A DNA stretch of 38,821 nucleotides from Acidobacteria bacterium UBA7540 (GTDB taxonomy: Bacteria > Acidobacteriota > Terriglobia > UBA7540). Shown here piece after piece: positions 31,744 through 38,821 of this stretch; the first letter of the stretch is position 1; each line of letters starts with the position of its first letter. A program made the position numbers and the translations under genes. The notes under the pieces are model-generated. The model had not been told where the DNA came from. It saw only the letters and a program-made list of their open reading frames with translations, and did no database searches. The stretch lies in the NCBI GenBank assembly GCA_002478145.1, contig DLMI01000084.1:8253-47073 (forward strand). The letters run 5' to 3'.

Positions 31744-32365
31744 GGACGACCTGCGTGTGGTAGCCCAAGCTGCAACCAGTGAACAGGTTATCACCTTGGC
31801 AGGACGGTTTAGACCGCACCTGTTAATGGTTCAGGGGGAGATTGCAGCAGAACCTCCCGGCAACCTTATGGAACAAATACGGCGCGTCTCGCCCCGCAGC
31901 AAGCTCGTTATCACCACTCCGGCCCTCAAGGGCGATATGGCCTCCCGTTACATGGAGGCCGGGGCCGCAGGGGTGATCGCGAGATCAGCAGCGCTATCCC
32001 AGTTCTTGAGCTCCATCAGGAAGGCGATGAAGCACAACAAGACGGGAATGGTTAGGGCGACGGGGGCCGAGATGGTTAAGACAGCACAGGCTCCCCAGAA
32101 GCCTTCCGTGCGACCTGCCGACACACTCACGCGACGCGAGAAGGCTATTATCGCCTGCCTGATGCAAGGGTTCCCCAATCGCGAAATTGCCCGCTGCCTG
32201 TCGATGGCGGAGCAGACGGTGAAGAACCACCTGCGTGCTATCTTCGATAAGGTCGGGGTTTCGGACCGCTTGGAACTGGTGTTGTATGCCATCCACCAAA
32301 AGCTCGATATACCACTGATTGAAGCCGGACAGGAGCAGGCCTTAGGACCAGTTTCTAGCGGATAG
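31649..32365 (+). CDS. LuxR/NarL-type response regulator with degenerate receiver
   Basis: Residues 8-125 look like a receiver domain (RIRILLADREEVFRLGVRQLF...), but the phospho-acceptor Asp is replaced by Gln62 (HLLMVQGEI where active receivers have LLMDI), one of the acidic pair is Arg17, and the usual Lys is replaced by Arg. Residues 155-215 are a normal LuxR helix-turn-helix (TLTRREKAIIACLMQGFPNREIARCLSMAEQTVKNHL). It is probably a phosphorylation-independent DNA-binding regulator. The start ATG 31649 lies inside the PilZ gene, 95 bp before its stop. No histidine kinase is nearby. Confidence 0.85.
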   Translation: MKKAHKPKRIRILLADREEVFRLGVRQLFSLEDDLRVVAQAATSEQVITLAGRFRPHLLMVQGEIAAEPPGNLMEQIRRVSPRSKLVITTPALKGDMASRYMEAGAAGVIARSAALSQFLSSIRKAMKHNKTGMVRATGAEMVKTAQAPQKPSVRPADTLTRREKAIIACLMQGFPNREIARCLSMAEQTVKNHLRAIFDKVGVSDRLELVLYAIHQKLDIPLIEAGQEQALGPVSSG

Positions 32366-32392
32366 TGTCAAGTGGGGTTGAGGTCACTCACG

Positions 32393-32492
32393 CGGACGTG
32401 CCGGTCGGATTTGATAATCGTCGATGATCGCGCCTATGCCGACGGACGTGCCGGTCGGATTTGATAATCGTCGATGATCGCGCCAATGCCGA
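32393..32492. repeat. 50-bp tandem duplication at the 3' end of a PilZ gene
   Basis: Bases 32393-32442 and 32443-32492 are identical at 49 of 50 positions, in tandem. The second copy encodes the last residues of the minus-strand PilZ protein; the first copy, now downstream, supplies its final codons and stop. It looks like a recent slippage or template-switch event. Confidence 0.9.
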
Positions 32493-32760
32493 AGGGATAG
32501 GTTGTGACCTCCTTCTGGCCTACCACACGGGCCTGGCAGAAGAGCTTGAGCGGAATTCTTGTAATCTCGGTGGGGAGACTCACCGTTAAGGTAATTCTCG
32601 TGTTCGGGCGAAGCTGAGAGGGCAGCCGCATGAACACTCCGTTCCCGCTCATTGTTATAATCTCACCTTGCATCCGATGTACCTTTCCTGGCCGGTCTTT
32701 CCATTGTACCTTTACGGGAAATTCCACCGGAAACCGGATCCCCAAACGAAGACAGTTCAA
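32434..32760 (-). CDS. PilZ-domain protein
   Basis: This protein of 108 residues is a single PilZ domain: RLGIRFPVEFPVKVQW gives the RxxxR motif, ITMSGNGVFM the D/NxSxxG position (Thr-Met-Ser-Gly-Asn-Gly) and FGIGAIIDDYQI the last strand. It is clearly related to the PilZ at 31264. The start is uncertain: TTG 32760 has GGAGG five bases upstream and is preferred; the TTG at 32772 would overlap the Shine-Dalgarno. Its C-terminus is altered by the tandem duplication 32393-32492. Confidence 0.8.
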   Translation of the reverse strand: MNCLRLGIRFPVEFPVKVQWKDRPGKVHRMQGEIITMSGNGVFMRLPSQLRPNTRITLTVSLPTEITRIPLKLFCQARVVGQKEVTTYPFGIGAIIDDYQIRPARPSA

Positions 32761-32772
32761 AGTGACCTCCAA

Positions 32773-33142
32773 CTCAAATAATGAGTTCCAAGCAATGCTG
32801 AACGTCGCAGACCAATGAGCTCCTGGGTGTCGCAGTGGAACCGGCCGGCGACATAAGTCTGGCCTCCTCTGGCGCTACCTCGAGTTCCTGAAGAAACTCG
32901 AATACAACACTCTATTCGTAGCGCTGTTCTCAGGCCAACTCAAGACTACTAAAGTACCATTCCTCCTTTAATTCATTGGGGGCGAGTGCAAAGGCAGTAG
33001 GCAGTGGCAGTAGGCAGTGAAGGCAGTGCCATTGGAGGGCGGAAAGCTGACTCGCCGTGGCGGGGCCACTGACCTGCCTTGGCGGGACTGCAGAGCAATA
33101 TTGAAACGTTGCCCCTCAGTAAAGCTATAATGGTTCGAGAAG
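32773..33142. other. Spacer upstream of mutS with GGCAGTA array
   Basis: The 370-bp spacer between the divergent PilZ and mutS genes holds an array of about six GGCAGTA/GGCAGTG units (32990-33030), then GC-rich words CCGTGGCGGGG/CTTGGCGGGA, then the mutS promoter region. No gene is seen. Confidence 0.6.
33101..33131 (+). promoter_or_regulatory. Probable mutS promoter
   Basis: TTGAAA (33101-33106) and a perfect TATAAT (33126-33131) are separated by 19 bp, slightly long. The predicted start near 33138 gives a leader of about 17 nt to ATG 33155. Confidence 0.5.
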
Positions 33143-33154
33143 TTGAATGCGCCC

Positions 33155-35773
33155 ATGAGTGAATTTTCCACCCCTTTGATGCGGCAGTACAGTGCCATCA
33201 AGGAGCGCCATCCTAACGCGCTTCTGCTGTTTCGCCTGGGAGACTTCTACGAGCTCTTCTTCGAGGACGCGGTGGTGGCCTCGAAAGAACTGCAAATCAC
33301 GCTGACCTCCCGCAACAAGGAAAAAGGCGTGGCCATCCCGATGTGTGGTGTTCCGTACCATGCTGCCGAGGGTTACATCGCCAAGCTCATCCGGCGCGGC
33401 TATCGTGTTGCCATCTGTGACCAGATGGAAGACCCGCGTTTGGCAAAGAAACTGGTGAAGCGCGAAGTCACCAGGGTAGTGACGCCCGGAACGGCGATTG
33501 ACTCGCAGATCCTCGAGCCGCGCGACAACAATTACCTGGCGGCGGTGGCGGAGAGGGACGGCAATGCCGGCGTAGCCTTCGTGGACCTCTCGACCGGCGA
33601 CTTTCGCGCTACGGAGTTTTCAGGCCCGGAAGCTTCGGCGCGCCTGCAAGAGGAACTGGACCGCATGCGGCCCAGCGAGCTTCTTGTCGCGTCGCGTCCG
33701 ACCAGCCCGGCGGACTCGCGCTCCAATCCCCTTGCTCCCCTCACCCAAACGCCTCTGGACGACTGGGTATTCGCCGAGGAATATGGCGCCCGCCTGTTGC
33801 GCGATCATTTCCGGGTGGCGACGCTGGCGGGCTACGGCCTGGAGGGTCATGCGCTGGCCGTGGCGGCCGCCGGGGCCGTTCTTCACTACGTGCGTGAGAC
33901 GCAGCGAGGGTCGCTTTCGCATCTGGACGGAATCCGCTTCTACCAGCAACAGGACTCTCTCATCCTCGATCCCGCCACGCTGCGCAACCTGGAGCTGCTC
34001 GAACCTGCCTTCGGGGAATCACGCGCTGCCACTCTATTGGGAATACTGGACGAGTGTGTGACCTCGCTGGGCGCGCGCAAGTTGAAGGCGTGGATGCTCC
34101 GCCCCTCTCTTGACCGCCTCGAGCTCGAGGCGCGGCTGGAGGTGGTCGAGGAGTTCCTGAAATCCACCATCGAGCGGGAAGAGCTTCGTCGGGCGATGGG
34201 CGGCGTGCAGGACCTCGAGCGCCTGCTGAGCAAGGTGACGCTCGAAACCGCTCATGCCCGCGACCTGCTGGCATTGAAGCAGTCGTTCCAAGCGCTCCCG
34301 CTCCTCCACACTTACCTCAGCCATTTTCAGGCGGCTCGCCTCAAGGACCTTGGGGAACATTTGGACGAGCTGGGGGATGTGCGAGAGTTGCTCGAGAAAG
34401 CGATTCATCCCGAGCCGCCTGTACTCCTGAGCGAGGGCGGGTTGATCCGGCCGGGCTACAGCGCCGAACTCGACGAGCTGCGCAGCCTGAGCCAGAACAG
34501 TAAACGGCTGGTGGCCCTGATCGAATCTCGCGAGCGAGAGCGCACCGGCATTGCCTCACTGAAGGTCCGGTTCAACAGTATTTTCGGCTATTACATCGAA
34601 GTCTCGAAAGCCAATCTCCATCTCGCTCCTGCGGATTACGAACGCAAGCAGACGTTGGTGAATGCCGAACGGTTCACAACCCCCGAGTTGAAAGAATTGG
34701 AAGCGAAAATCCTGGATGCCGAGGAAAGAAGCCAAACGCTCGAGCGAGACCTTTTTGTGGCCATCCGGCGCCAGGTGGCCGCCGAAGCGCGCCGCATCCG
34801 CCAGACGGCGGCGGTGCTGGCGGAGTTGGATGTTCTGGCGTGCTTCGCACACCTCGCCGCCGAGCGCCAATACCGCAGGCCGGAGTTTTCCGACAACAGC
34901 GAACTGGTCATCCAGCGCGGACGCCATCCCGTGATCGAGCGCCTCAGCGAAGAAGGCCAGTCCGGCAAGTTCGTTCCCAACGATCTCTACATGAACGACA
35001 GTAGCGACCTGATCCTGATCGTCACGGGGCCGAACATGGGGGGCAAGTCAACCTACCTGCGCCAAGCCGCACTGATCGCCTTGATGGCCCAGATGGGGAG
35101 CTTCGTGCCTGCGGGGCGCGCCCAGCTTCCCATTTTTGACCGCATCTTCACCCGCATCGGCGCCTCGGATAACCTGGCGCGGGGGCGCTCGACGTTTATG
35201 GTGGAGATGACCGAGGCGGCGAGCATTCTGAACACCGCCACCCCGCGCAGCCTCGTTTTGCTTGACGAGGTAGGGCGGGGCACGGCCACCTTTGACGGCC
35301 TCGCCATTGCCTGGGCCGTCGTCGAGCACCTGCAGAGCCGCACGCGGCCCAAGACCCTCTTCGCCACACACTACCACGAGCTCACCGAGCTCGCCGAACT
35401 TCTTCCCGGCGTGCGCAATTACCACGTCTCGGTGCGTGAATCCGGATCCAACATTGTCTTCTTGCGAAAGGTGGAACAGGGAAGCGCCGACAAGAGCTAC
35501 GGCATCGAAGTTGCTCGCCTGGCCGGCCTGCCCAACAAAGTCATTGCGCGCGCACGGGAAATCCTTGCGCGCCACGAGCAGACCGAGCACACCCTGAGCG
35601 AGCGCCTGGCGGCCAAGCCAGACGCGCCGGAAACGGGACCTGTCCAACTTACGATTTTTACTCCCTTGAATGTTGAGGTGGTGAAAGCCATCGAAAGCGC
35701 CGACCTCGATAACCTGAAGCCGATTGAGGCTTTGAACTTGTTGGCGGAACTGAAAAAGCAAATCCAGTCATGA
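33155..35773 (+). CDS. mutS: DNA mismatch repair protein MutS
   Basis: This 872-residue protein recognises mismatches and starts repair. Domain I has the mismatch-probing Phe-x-Glu (F31-Y-E33 in RLGDFYELF). The connector, lever and clamp domains follow (clamp around [16 protein letters not shown]). The ATPase has Walker [10 protein letters not shown] (625-633), Walker [12 protein letters not shown] with the ABC signature region before it, FATHYHEL and the C-terminal helix-turn-helix with [15 protein letters not shown]. Length is normal (about 850-880). I prefer ATG 33155 over the TTG at 33143. mutL is not in the window. Confidence 0.97.
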   Translation: MSEFSTPLMRQYSAIKERHPNALLLFRLGDFYELFFEDAVVASKELQITLTSRNKEKGVAIPMCGVPYHAAEGYIAKLIRRGYRVAICDQMEDPRLAKKLVKREVTRVVTPGTAIDSQILEPRDNNYLAAVAERDGNAGVAFVDLSTGDFRATEFSGPEASARLQEELDRMRPSELLVASRPTSPADSRSNPLAPLTQTPLDDWVFAEEYGARLLRDHFRVATLAGYGLEGHALAVAAAGAVLHYVRETQRGSLSHLDGIRFYQQQDSLILDPATLRNLELLEPAFGESRAATLLGILDECVTSLGARKLKAWMLRPSLDRLELEARLEVVEEFLKSTIEREELRRAMGGVQDLERLLSKVTLETAHARDLLALKQSFQALPLLHTYLSHFQAARLKDLGEHLDELGDVRELLEKAIHPEPPVLLSEGGLIRPGYSAELDELRSLSQNSKRLVALIESRERERTGIASLKVRFNSIFGYYIEVSKANLHLAPADYERKQTLVNAERFTTPELKELEAKILDAEERSQTLERDLFVAIRRQVAAEARRIRQTAAVLAELDVLACFAHLAAERQYRRPEFSDNSELVIQRGRHPVIERLSEEGQSGKFVPNDLYMNDSSDLILIVTGPNMGGKSTYLRQAALIALMAQMGSFVPAGRAQLPIFDRIFTRIGASDNLARGRSTFMVEMTEAASILNTATPRSLVLLDEVGRGTATFDGLAIAWAVVEHLQSRTRPKTLFATHYHELTELAELLPGVRNYHVSVRESGSNIVFLRKVEQGSADKSYGIEVARLAGLPNKVIARAREILARHEQTEHTLSERLAAKPDAPETGPVQLTIFTPLNVEVVKAIESADLDNLKPIEALNLLAELKKQIQS

Positions 35774-35794
35774 CGACAACATGGGGGCGTAAGG

Positions 35795-35910
35795 GTGTCA
35801 TTCCGATCCCGCAGCCGCGGGAGAGGAATCTCGCCCTGCTTCTGGCGGATCGCGGAAGAAAGAACTCAGAGCAAGATTCCTCTCCCGCGGCTGCGGGATC
35901 GGAATGACAC
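35795..35910. repeat. TGTCATTCCGA element with 37-bp perfect inverted ends
   Basis: The ends are exact reverse complements over 37 bp (35795-35831 and 35874-35910), enclosing about 40 bp. The left half is nearly the same as that of the element 21437-21535, so they are copies of one dispersed family. It follows the mutS stop by 21 bp and may terminate mutS transcription. Confidence 0.85.
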
Positions 35911-35933
35911 GGTTGAGTGAAGTTTCCGGAGAA

Positions 35934-35971
35934 CGAGGATAGGCGAAGAACACTACCCGTGATATCAGAAA
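35934..35971 (+). repeat. 38-bp direct repeat, copy 1 (CGAGGATAG type)
   Basis: This 38-bp word (CGAGGATAGGCGAAGAACAC...) matches 37203-37240 at about 33 of 38 positions in the same orientation. The two copies flank the GH3-like gene. Confidence 0.6.
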
Positions 35972-35997
35972 TGCAGTGCATCGCAAAGGCGGCTTGC

Positions 35998-36114
35998 CCT
36001 CTCCCCAGGGGAGTCCGATTCGTGGACCCCGATGGGGTCCATCGGACCCCAGAAATCGGGGAGGGTGGCCCGCGACGGCGCTTTCACCAGCCGTCGCGGG
36101 CCGGGTGAGGGGTC
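35998..36114. repeat. Compound hairpin repeat upstream of the GH3-like gene
   Basis: A nested hairpin with GGACCCC/GGGGTCC (36024-36040) inside GTCCGAT/ATCGGAC is followed by a 13-bp perfect hairpin GGCCCGCGACGGC/GCCGTCGCGGGCC (36067-36102) within the widely dispersed CCCTCTCCCC...GGCCGGGTGAGGGG motif. The trailing GAGGGG lies where the ribosome-binding site of the next gene is expected. Confidence 0.65.
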
Positions 36115-36116
36115 AC

Positions 36117-37187
36117 TTGCACGAAAATGATCTCGGCCAACTGTTAATCCTAAAAGTGAATGGACTGCGCTGGGATTCTTCACTTGAGTACATCTTTCGC
36201 CGGTTGCGCCCGGGAGGCGTAGTTATAGACGGGTCGCTAACCGGCGGGGCCGAAGGCGTCTGCGAGTTTCTGTTCGAGCTGGCGCGCGCGGCGCCCGCCG
36301 TTCCCTTCCTGGCCATTGAGGAAGAAGGCGGCGCCATGGATCCGCTTAGGGCATTCCTGCCTCCTCTGCCCTCGCCTCGAGCTGCCGCCGGGAAGGGGCT
36401 CGCTGCCGTGACTCGACTGGGCGAGCTTGTGGGCGCCGCCTTGCAGCTTCTGGGTTTCAACACCGATCTGGCCCCGGGGCTTGACCTCGCCTCGCGTTCC
36501 TCGGGAAAGACCTCAGAGACGCGTGCCTTCAGCCCTGATCCCCCACAGGTGGCGGAGTGTGGGGCAGCGTTCCTGCGCGGGCTCGAGCGCCACAACCTGC
36601 TCGCCTGCGGAAGACATTTCCCCGGTCTCGGAACGGCGCAGTACTCGAGCCCAACGGAGCCGCCCGTGGTGTCCAAGTCCATGGCCGAGTTATGGCGCGA
36701 GGATCTGGTGCCCTACCGGGCGCTCTTGCCCCGGCTTCCCCTCGTTTTGGTGAGCCCTGCCGCCTACAAAGCCTACGACTTTAATTTGCTGCAATCCGCC
36801 GGGCTTTCCCCCAGGGTTGTAGAGGGATTACTCCGCGTCAAGCTGGGCTACAATGGTGTCGCGATCGCCTGCGGACTCGAATCGGAAGCTGTTCGTGGAA
36901 CTCTTCAGTTGGGCGAAGCGGCGGTTCACGCCCTGCGCGCGGGGTGCGACGCGCTGCTTTTGGAAAAGGCCGAAGCCGCTGAAGTTGTGCACGAGGCGTT
37001 GAGAGAAGCTTTCGAGTCGGGGAGACTTGCGAACCCTCGAGTCGAGCAAGCACTGAAGCGCATTCAGCTTGCAAAGAAAGGTCTGAAGCCGCCCAGTGGA
37101 CGGCTGTCGAGAGGATCGCTGGATCGTGTCGTCAGAGAGTTCACAGACTTCGCGACCGACTTCACAGGCTGCGGAAAAACCCCTTGA
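36117..37187 (+). CDS. Degenerate NagZ/GH3-like protein, probably not a hydrolase
   Basis: This 356-residue protein follows the GH3 N-terminal barrel of beta-N-acetylglucosaminidases: LAIEEEGGAMDPL (family AIDQEGGRVxRL), GFNTDLAPGLDL, RHFPGLG (family KHFPGHG). Key residues are gone: the nucleophile region GVxxSDDLS reads GVAIACGLE (36855-36884), so both Asp are lost, and the D-x-H acid/base loop after the HFPG motif is replaced by SSPTEPP. It is likely a binding or regulatory relic of NagZ. The start is uncertain: TTG 36117 has GAGGGG upstream, GTG 36105 has none. anmK follows, suggesting a link to peptidoglycan recycling. Confidence 0.75.
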   Translation: MHENDLGQLLILKVNGLRWDSSLEYIFRRLRPGGVVIDGSLTGGAEGVCEFLFELARAAPAVPFLAIEEEGGAMDPLRAFLPPLPSPRAAAGKGLAAVTRLGELVGAALQLLGFNTDLAPGLDLASRSSGKTSETRAFSPDPPQVAECGAAFLRGLERHNLLACGRHFPGLGTAQYSSPTEPPVVSKSMAELWREDLVPYRALLPRLPLVLVSPAAYKAYDFNLLQSAGLSPRVVEGLLRVKLGYNGVAIACGLESEAVRGTLQLGEAAVHALRAGCDALLLEKAEAAEVVHEALREAFESGRLANPRVEQALKRIQLAKKGLKPPSGRLSRGSLDRVVREFTDFATDFTGCGKTP

Positions 37188-37202
37188 GGCTGTCATCCTG
37201 AG

Positions 37203-37240
37203 CGAGGATAGCCGAAGACCGCTATCCGTGATGTCAGAAG
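37203..37240 (+). repeat. 38-bp direct repeat, copy 2 (CGAGGATAG type)
   Basis: This copy begins 16 bp after the GH3-like stop codon, next to TGTCATCCTGAG, and matches 35934-35971 in the same orientation at about 33 of 38 positions. Confidence 0.6.
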
Positions 37241-37275
37241 CGGGGTGCAGCAGGGTAAGCGGGCGGGTTTTTCAT

Positions 37276-37491
37276 GCCCTGCAAGGGCACAAGATAGTAG
37301 CCGGGGGCAACGCCCCCGGAATTCGTGACGTTCGTTCCCCGACCCTGAAGGGGTCGTATTACCCTGCGCCGGGGACGCAAGACCGGCCTGACGCCATCCG
37401 GATTCGACCCTTTCAGGGTCGGTCCTTTTCGGAGGCGCATTTTCTCCGGGGGCGTTGCCCCCGGCTACTATATTGATCCCCTGCGGGGATC
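37276..37491. repeat. Nested REP-like element (three layers of paired palindromes)
   Basis: The outer layer is GCCCTGCAAGGGC (37276-37288) opposite GATCCCCTGCGGGGATC (37475-37491). The middle layer is a 27-bp perfect inverted pair, 37294-37320 and 37445-37471, each with GTAG facing outward before the palindrome CCGGGGGCAACGCCCCCGG. The inner layer is a CCGACCCTGAAGGGGTCG pair (37339-37356 and 37405-37422, 17 of 18). It fills most of the 319-bp gap between the GH3-like gene and anmK. No gene is seen. Confidence 0.8.
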
Positions 37492-37506
37492 AAGGACGAT
37501 AGTGTC

Positions 37507-38691
37507 ATGCCTCACCGCAAACACGACTCGCGCCTAGCCGTGGGACTGATGGCCGGCACATCACTGGATGGAATTGATGCGGCCCTCGTGCGCTTGGCCG
37601 GCCCTGCGGAACAACCTCGGGTGCGCTTGCGGGCGTTCGTCACACTTCCCTACCCTCCCAAGGTCAAGCAATGGATCATGCGCGTTGCCGCGGGGGTGCA
37701 GACGAAAGTGGAGGGAGTCAGCCAACTTAACTTTCTGCTCGGTGAACTCTTCGCCAGAGCTGCCCTGCATGTATGCCGCGTAGCACACGTCTCGCCCCAA
37801 CGTGTTTCCGTCATCGGTTCACATGGCCAGACCATTTATCACCAGGGAAGTGCGGAGCTGATTCAAGGCCACGTGGAGCCAGTGGACCCGAACACCCTCC
37901 AAATCGCCGAGCCTGCCGTGATCGCAGAACGAACGGGAGCGCCGGTGGTGGCGGATTTCCGCACCGCTGACGTGGCGGCTGGCGGCCAAGGGGCGCCGCT
38001 TGTACCCATGGTGGACTATCTCTTGCTGCGGGACAGGCGGAAAGGAACCGTGGCCCTAAACATCGGCGGCATCGCCAATGTCACGGTGATCCCGGCGAAG
38101 GCAAAACCACTCGACATTGTTGGCTTCGATACCGGGCCTGGAAACATGGTGAGCGATGCTCTGGTACAACACTTCACCGGCGATCGAGAGTATTACGACG
38201 CCGGCGGGCGTGTGGCGGCGCTGGGAAAAGTGAATGAACCGCTGCTCGCCGACGCGCTGTGCCACCCCTTCTTCCTGCGACCTCCGCCCAAAAGTGCAGG
38301 ACGCGAACAGTTCGGCCAAGACTTCGTGGCCCGCTATTTCTTCTCACGCCGGCGTACCCGTTTTGAAGACTTGCTTCGAACCGCCGCCGAGCTGACCGCA
38401 CGCACCATCGCCGGCGCGCTGGCTCGCTTTGTATTTCCTGGTGAGAAGATTGACCGCCTGATTGTCTCGGGCGGCGGCGCGCACAATCGTTTGCTCGTGA
38501 AGCGCTTGGTCGAATTGCTGCCGCATCTGACGGTTGAACTCTCCGACCGTTACGGCCTGCCGGTGGACGCCAAAGAAGCCATCGCCTTCGCTGTCCTTGC
38601 GGACCGCACCCTGCACGGCTTGCCAGGAAATCTTCCCAGCGTCACCGGCGCGCGCCGAGCCGTCGTGCTGGGCAAAATCGTCAAACCCTGA
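37507..38691 (+). CDS. anmK: Anhydro-N-acetylmuramic acid kinase
   Basis: This 394-residue sugar kinase opens and phosphorylates 1,6-anhydro-MurNAc from cell-wall turnover to MurNAc-6-phosphate. Seen: the ATP-binding MAGTSLDGIDAAL, IGSHGQTIYH, the catalytic Asp in VVADFRTADVAAGGQGAPLVP, LNIGGIANVT, GFDTGPGNM, IVSGGGAHNRLL and AKEAIAFAVLA near the end. Length is normal (about 370-390). ATG 37507 is preceded by weak purine-rich sequence, AAGGACGATAGTGTC. Upstream lies the degenerate GH3-like gene; the true NagZ, which would make its substrate, is not here. Confidence 0.94.
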   Translation: MPHRKHDSRLAVGLMAGTSLDGIDAALVRLAGPAEQPRVRLRAFVTLPYPPKVKQWIMRVAAGVQTKVEGVSQLNFLLGELFARAALHVCRVAHVSPQRVSVIGSHGQTIYHQGSAELIQGHVEPVDPNTLQIAEPAVIAERTGAPVVADFRTADVAAGGQGAPLVPMVDYLLLRDRRKGTVALNIGGIANVTVIPAKAKPLDIVGFDTGPGNMVSDALVQHFTGDREYYDAGGRVAALGKVNEPLLADALCHPFFLRPPPKSAGREQFGQDFVARYFFSRRRTRFEDLLRTAAELTARTIAGALARFVFPGEKIDRLIVSGGGAHNRLLVKRLVELLPHLTVELSDRYGLPVDAKEAIAFAVLADRTLHGLPGNLPSVTGARRAVVLGKIVKP

Positions 38692-38821
38692 TCGGTCCTC
38701 TTGCAGCACCGGATTTCTCGCCACGCTCTTCCGTTCTGACCCATAGGGCCGGAAGGGCGGGGCTTTAGCCCCGCCGCCGGAGCGGCTTCCCCCTTTCCGT
38801 CTCGCGGCCCGCACAGTCCGT
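38692..38821. other. Non-coding tail with a REP-like palindrome
   Basis: After anmK the last 130 bp hold no gene. The 20-nt palindrome GGCGGGGCTTTAGCCCCGCC (38756-38775) has an eight-base stem and four-base loop, the same shape as the CTTG-loop palindromes at 19228-19337, but without a GTAG neighbour. It lacks a T-run, so it is probably a repeat rather than an intrinsic terminator. Confidence 0.55.

Noticed and set aside
33132..33142. tRNA-like GGTTCGA word
   Set aside because: No acceptor or anticodon stem could be built around it; no tRNA was recognised anywhere in the window.
37096..37476. 126-codon plus-strand frame between the GH3-like gene and anmK
   Set aside because: It runs through the nested palindromes and direct repeat and so reflects repeat DNA, not a gene.
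38756..38775. Intrinsic terminator after anmK
   Set aside because: The hairpin is strong but no T-run follows on either side; it fits the REP-like palindromes better.

Overview
This is a GC-rich bacterial chromosome segment of 38.8 kb, densely packed with housekeeping genes on both strands. I infer a member of the Acidobacteriota (Terriglobia/Koribacter/Solibacter-like, probably an environmental genome). The reasons are the thrS-infC-rpmI-rplT-pheS-pheT-zapA-ymdB order, a lone MglA-type GTPase with an uncharacterised partner, paired PilZ genes, an ArsR/SRPBCC pair, small secreted DUF1579-like proteins, and spacers full of palindromes and short-unit repeats. No rRNA, tRNA, CRISPR, prophage or transposase gene was seen.

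Layout. 1-4.7 kb: truncated proline-catabolic P5C dehydrogenase, a CDF-like membrane protein, a REP-type inverted pair, and a secreted GH2 beta-mannosidase-like enzyme. 5.3-9.4 kb: a B12-binding radical SAM protein (relatives include hopanoid methylase HpnP), MglA-like GTPase plus partner, and a secreted protein of unknown function. 9.5-11.8 kb: UDP-glucose dehydrogenase and UDP-glucuronate decarboxylase, making UDP-glucuronate and UDP-xylose. 12.0-14.9 kb: three-gene proton-translocating transhydrogenase. 15.2-18.8 kb: cytochrome c, YggX, RNase HI-like protein, coiled-coil zinc-ribbon protein, YmdB-type phosphoesterase and ZapA. 18.9-26.3 kb: a long leftward translation cluster (thrS, infC, rpmI, rplT, pheS, pheT). 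26.3-29.6 kb: a roughly 1 kb spacer, then holA, rpsT and hpt. 29.6-31 kb: ArsR-SRPBCC-DUF1579 operon with a readable promoter and operator. 31.3-32.8 kb: two PilZ proteins around a LuxR-type regulator with a degenerate receiver. 33.1-38.7 kb: mutS, a catalytically degenerate NagZ/GH3-like protein, and anmK.

The genes themselves are mostly ordinary. The unusual part is the non-coding DNA. Four spacers hold inverted pairs of palindromes whose GTAG tetranucleotides point outward, the architecture of RAYT-mobilised REP doublets (REPINs). Others hold 70-120 bp elements bounded by a TGTCATTCCGA-type inverted repeat. At least eight spacers hold degenerate arrays of 7-10 bp units, each with its own unit, often in inverted halves, and often running from one gene's terminal codon to the next gene's start or stop. 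Several genes next to such arrays (rnhA-like, holA, pheT) have no visible Shine-Dalgarno sequence. Other leads are the GH3-like protein that lost its catalytic Asp beside anmK, the phospho-acceptor-less response regulator, a 50-bp tandem duplication rewriting the end of a PilZ gene, and an arsR promoter that implies a leaderless mRNA. I found no clear new defence or biosynthetic system.
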